Positions 6,303 through 7,438 of a stretch of DNA of 7,438 nt are shown in pieces. Location of the stretch: contig CAIOLH010000068.1 in the NCBI GenBank assembly GCA_903859115.1, forward strand, positions 1 to 7,438, read 5' to 3'. Each line of letters opens with the position of its first letter. Position 1 is the stretch's first letter. Below the pieces are notes generated by a model. That model did not search any database. It saw nothing but the letters and a program-made list of their open reading frames with translations, and was not told the origin of the DNA. A program made the translations under genes and the position numbers. This DNA is from an uncultured Opitutia bacterium (GTDB lineage: Bacteria; Verrucomicrobiota; Verrucomicrobiae; Opitutales; UBA953).

Positions 6303-7411
6303 CGAATTTTTAAGGCGAGGAGGCCCAAGAGACCGAAGAAAAGTGAGAGAATCCAGAAACGCACGACGACCTTCGTCGTTGCCCAACCTTTTTTCTGAAA
6401 GTGATGATGAATCGGCGTCATGAGAAATAATCTCTGTCCACCCGTTCGTTTAAAGTAAGCTACTTGTAAAATAACAGAGACCGCTTCGACGACGAAAACT
6501 CCACCCACAATCGCCAACATGAAAGGCTGATGCATAAAACAGGCAATCGCACCGAGTGCGCCACCGATGCCTAAGGCTCCCACGTCGCCCATATAAATTT
6601 CAGCAGGCGCTGCATTGTGCCAGAGAAATACCAATCCACCGCCGAGTAAGGCTGAACAGAATACTGCGAGCTCGCCGGCTCCAGGAACATAACTAATTAA
6701 AAGGTAGTTAGACCAATTGAGATTACCAGCGAGGTAAGCAATCAGGCCAAATATTGCCGTATTAATTAAAACACAGCCAATCGCTAAACCATCTAAGCCA
6801 TCGGTAAGATTAACGGCGTTAGAAGATCCAACGCAGACCAATAAGATAAATATTACGGCAACGGCTAAGCAAACGATGAACGGTAAACCCAAGGACTGAG
6901 CGGACCAAATGGGCTTAGATACAATCGGGAGCCAAATTTCGCATAGGCTCGTACGATAATTGGCATCGAGTAAAACAATACCAATGGCGCCTAAAGCAAC
7001 GAGTGCCTGACCCGCTAATTTTGTTTTCGCAGAAATTCCATCCGCACTACCGCGTTTAACTTTCAACCAATCATCCCAGAATCCAACCAGACCCATGCCC
7101 ACTAAAGTAAAGAGTGTGGCGAGGACTAAAACATTGGGACGGGCCCAAAGTAATACAGAAGGAATCATGGCGGCTCCGATTAAGAGTCCCCCCATCGTCG
7201 GCACCTTGCCTCCCTCTTTAGCTAAGTTACCCATCAGTTGTGCGGAACGTTCAGGTTGGCGAAGTGCGCTGAGCGCTTTAATAATTTTGCTCGATAAGAG
7301 CATACCGATAACGAGTGCGGTAAAACCTGCTAAAATCGCACGAACGGTCAGGTATTCAAAAAGACGGAAAGGTCCCCAGAATGATTCCAATTGATGTAAG
7401 TAATAAAACAT
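6299..7411 (-). CDS. mraY: MraY, phospho-MurNAc-pentapeptide translocase (lipid I synthase)
   Basis: MraY is an integral membrane enzyme that transfers phospho-MurNAc-pentapeptide from UDP to undecaprenyl phosphate, giving lipid I. The 370 residues show about ten hydrophobic segments. Family landmarks are RAILAGFTAL (24-33), GGKVPTMGG (67-75; usually xxGTPTMGG), the Mg/catalytic pair Asp113-Asp114 in GFWDDWLK (110-117), NAVNLTDGLDGLA (198-210), MGDVGALGIGG (274-284) and MTPIHHHFQKKGW (331-343). The GDVGA form (rather than GDTGS) is, to my knowledge, also found in other phyla, so it need not mean altered function. The ATG at 7411 begins a typical MraY N terminus and lies three bases after a TAG that probably closes the preceding gene. 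No Shine-Dalgarno is visible. The stop overlaps the murD start. Confidence 0.97.
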   Translation of the reverse strand: MFYYLHQLESFWGPFRLFEYLTVRAILAGFTALVIGMLLSSKIIKALSALRQPERSAQLMGNLAKEGGKVPTMGGLLIGAAMIPSVLLWARPNVLVLATLFTLVGMGLVGFWDDWLKVKRGSADGISAKTKLAGQALVALGAIGIVLLDANYRTSLCEIWLPIVSKPIWSAQSLGLPFIVCLAVAVIFILLVCVGSSNAVNLTDGLDGLAIGCVLINTAIFGLIAYLAGNLNWSNYLLISYVPGAGELAVFCSALLGGGLVFLWHNAAPAEIYMGDVGALGIGGALGAIACFMHQPFMLAIVGGVFVVEAVSVILQVAYFKRTGGQRLFLMTPIHHHFQKKGWATTKVVVRFWILSLFFGLLGLLALKIR

Positions 7412-7414
7412 GGA

Positions 7415-7438
7415 CTAGTGGAAAGAAAGTTGGGCTTG
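7415..7438 (-). CDS. Possible 3' end of upstream gene (murF expected), partial
   Basis: Reading in from the window edge, one frame gives QAQLSFH and then TAG at 7417..7415, three bases before the mraY ATG. This spacing fits the tight packing of the rest of the cluster, and murF usually precedes mraY. The other two frames have no stop before mraY starts. Seven residues are too few to identify a protein, so the assignment is by synteny only. Confidence 0.35.
   Translation of the reverse strand, partial: QAQLSFH

Noticed and set aside
6302..6386. Longer MurD start at ATG 6386, adding 28 residues
   Set aside because: It would overlap mraY by 88 bases, the added residues are unlike MurD, and the ATG at 6302 forms the ATGA overlap seen elsewhere in the cluster.

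Overview
The window is a tightly packed stretch of a bacterial division and cell wall (dcw) cluster. All genes lie on the minus strand, so transcription runs from high to low coordinates. In that direction the order is: a possible 3' end of an upstream gene (murF expected), mraY, murD, a small LysM-domain probable lipoprotein gene, ftsW, murG, a fused murC-murB gene, and the first nine codons of a further gene (ddl or ftsQ expected by synteny). No RNA genes, mobile elements, repeats, CRISPR arrays, terminators or internal promoters were found. No intergenic gap exceeds 29 bases.

The genes form a pathway. MraY loads phospho-MurNAc-pentapeptide onto undecaprenyl phosphate (lipid I), and MurG adds GlcNAc to make lipid II. 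FtsW polymerises lipid II at the septum. MurB and MurC (here one polypeptide) and MurD make the soluble UDP-MurNAc-peptide precursors that feed MraY. The LysM protein is probably an envelope-anchored peptidoglycan binder, but its exact role cannot be read from the sequence.

Organism: a peptidoglycan-making bacterium with intermediate GC (just under half by eye). The mraY-murD-ftsW-murG-murC order is widespread. The fused MurC-MurB and the LysM lipoprotein between murD and ftsW would suit the Verrucomicrobiota (Opitutae-like) or a relative. That placement rests on remembered gene arrangements and is only moderately secure.

Translation signals are uneven. Four junctions are 4-base ATGA overlaps (mraY/murD, ftsW/murG, murG/murCB, murCB/next gene). 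The LysM gene is flanked by short non-overlapping spacers and has no Shine-Dalgarno sequence. Clear Shine-Dalgarno sequences are seen only before murG and murCB.

This is mostly a conventional region and no wholly new system is visible. The points worth a second look are the MurC-MurB fusion with a possible internal MurB start, the LysM gene set into the cluster, an enlarged cytoplasmic loop in FtsW, and a Cys in place of the usual catalytic Ser in MurB.
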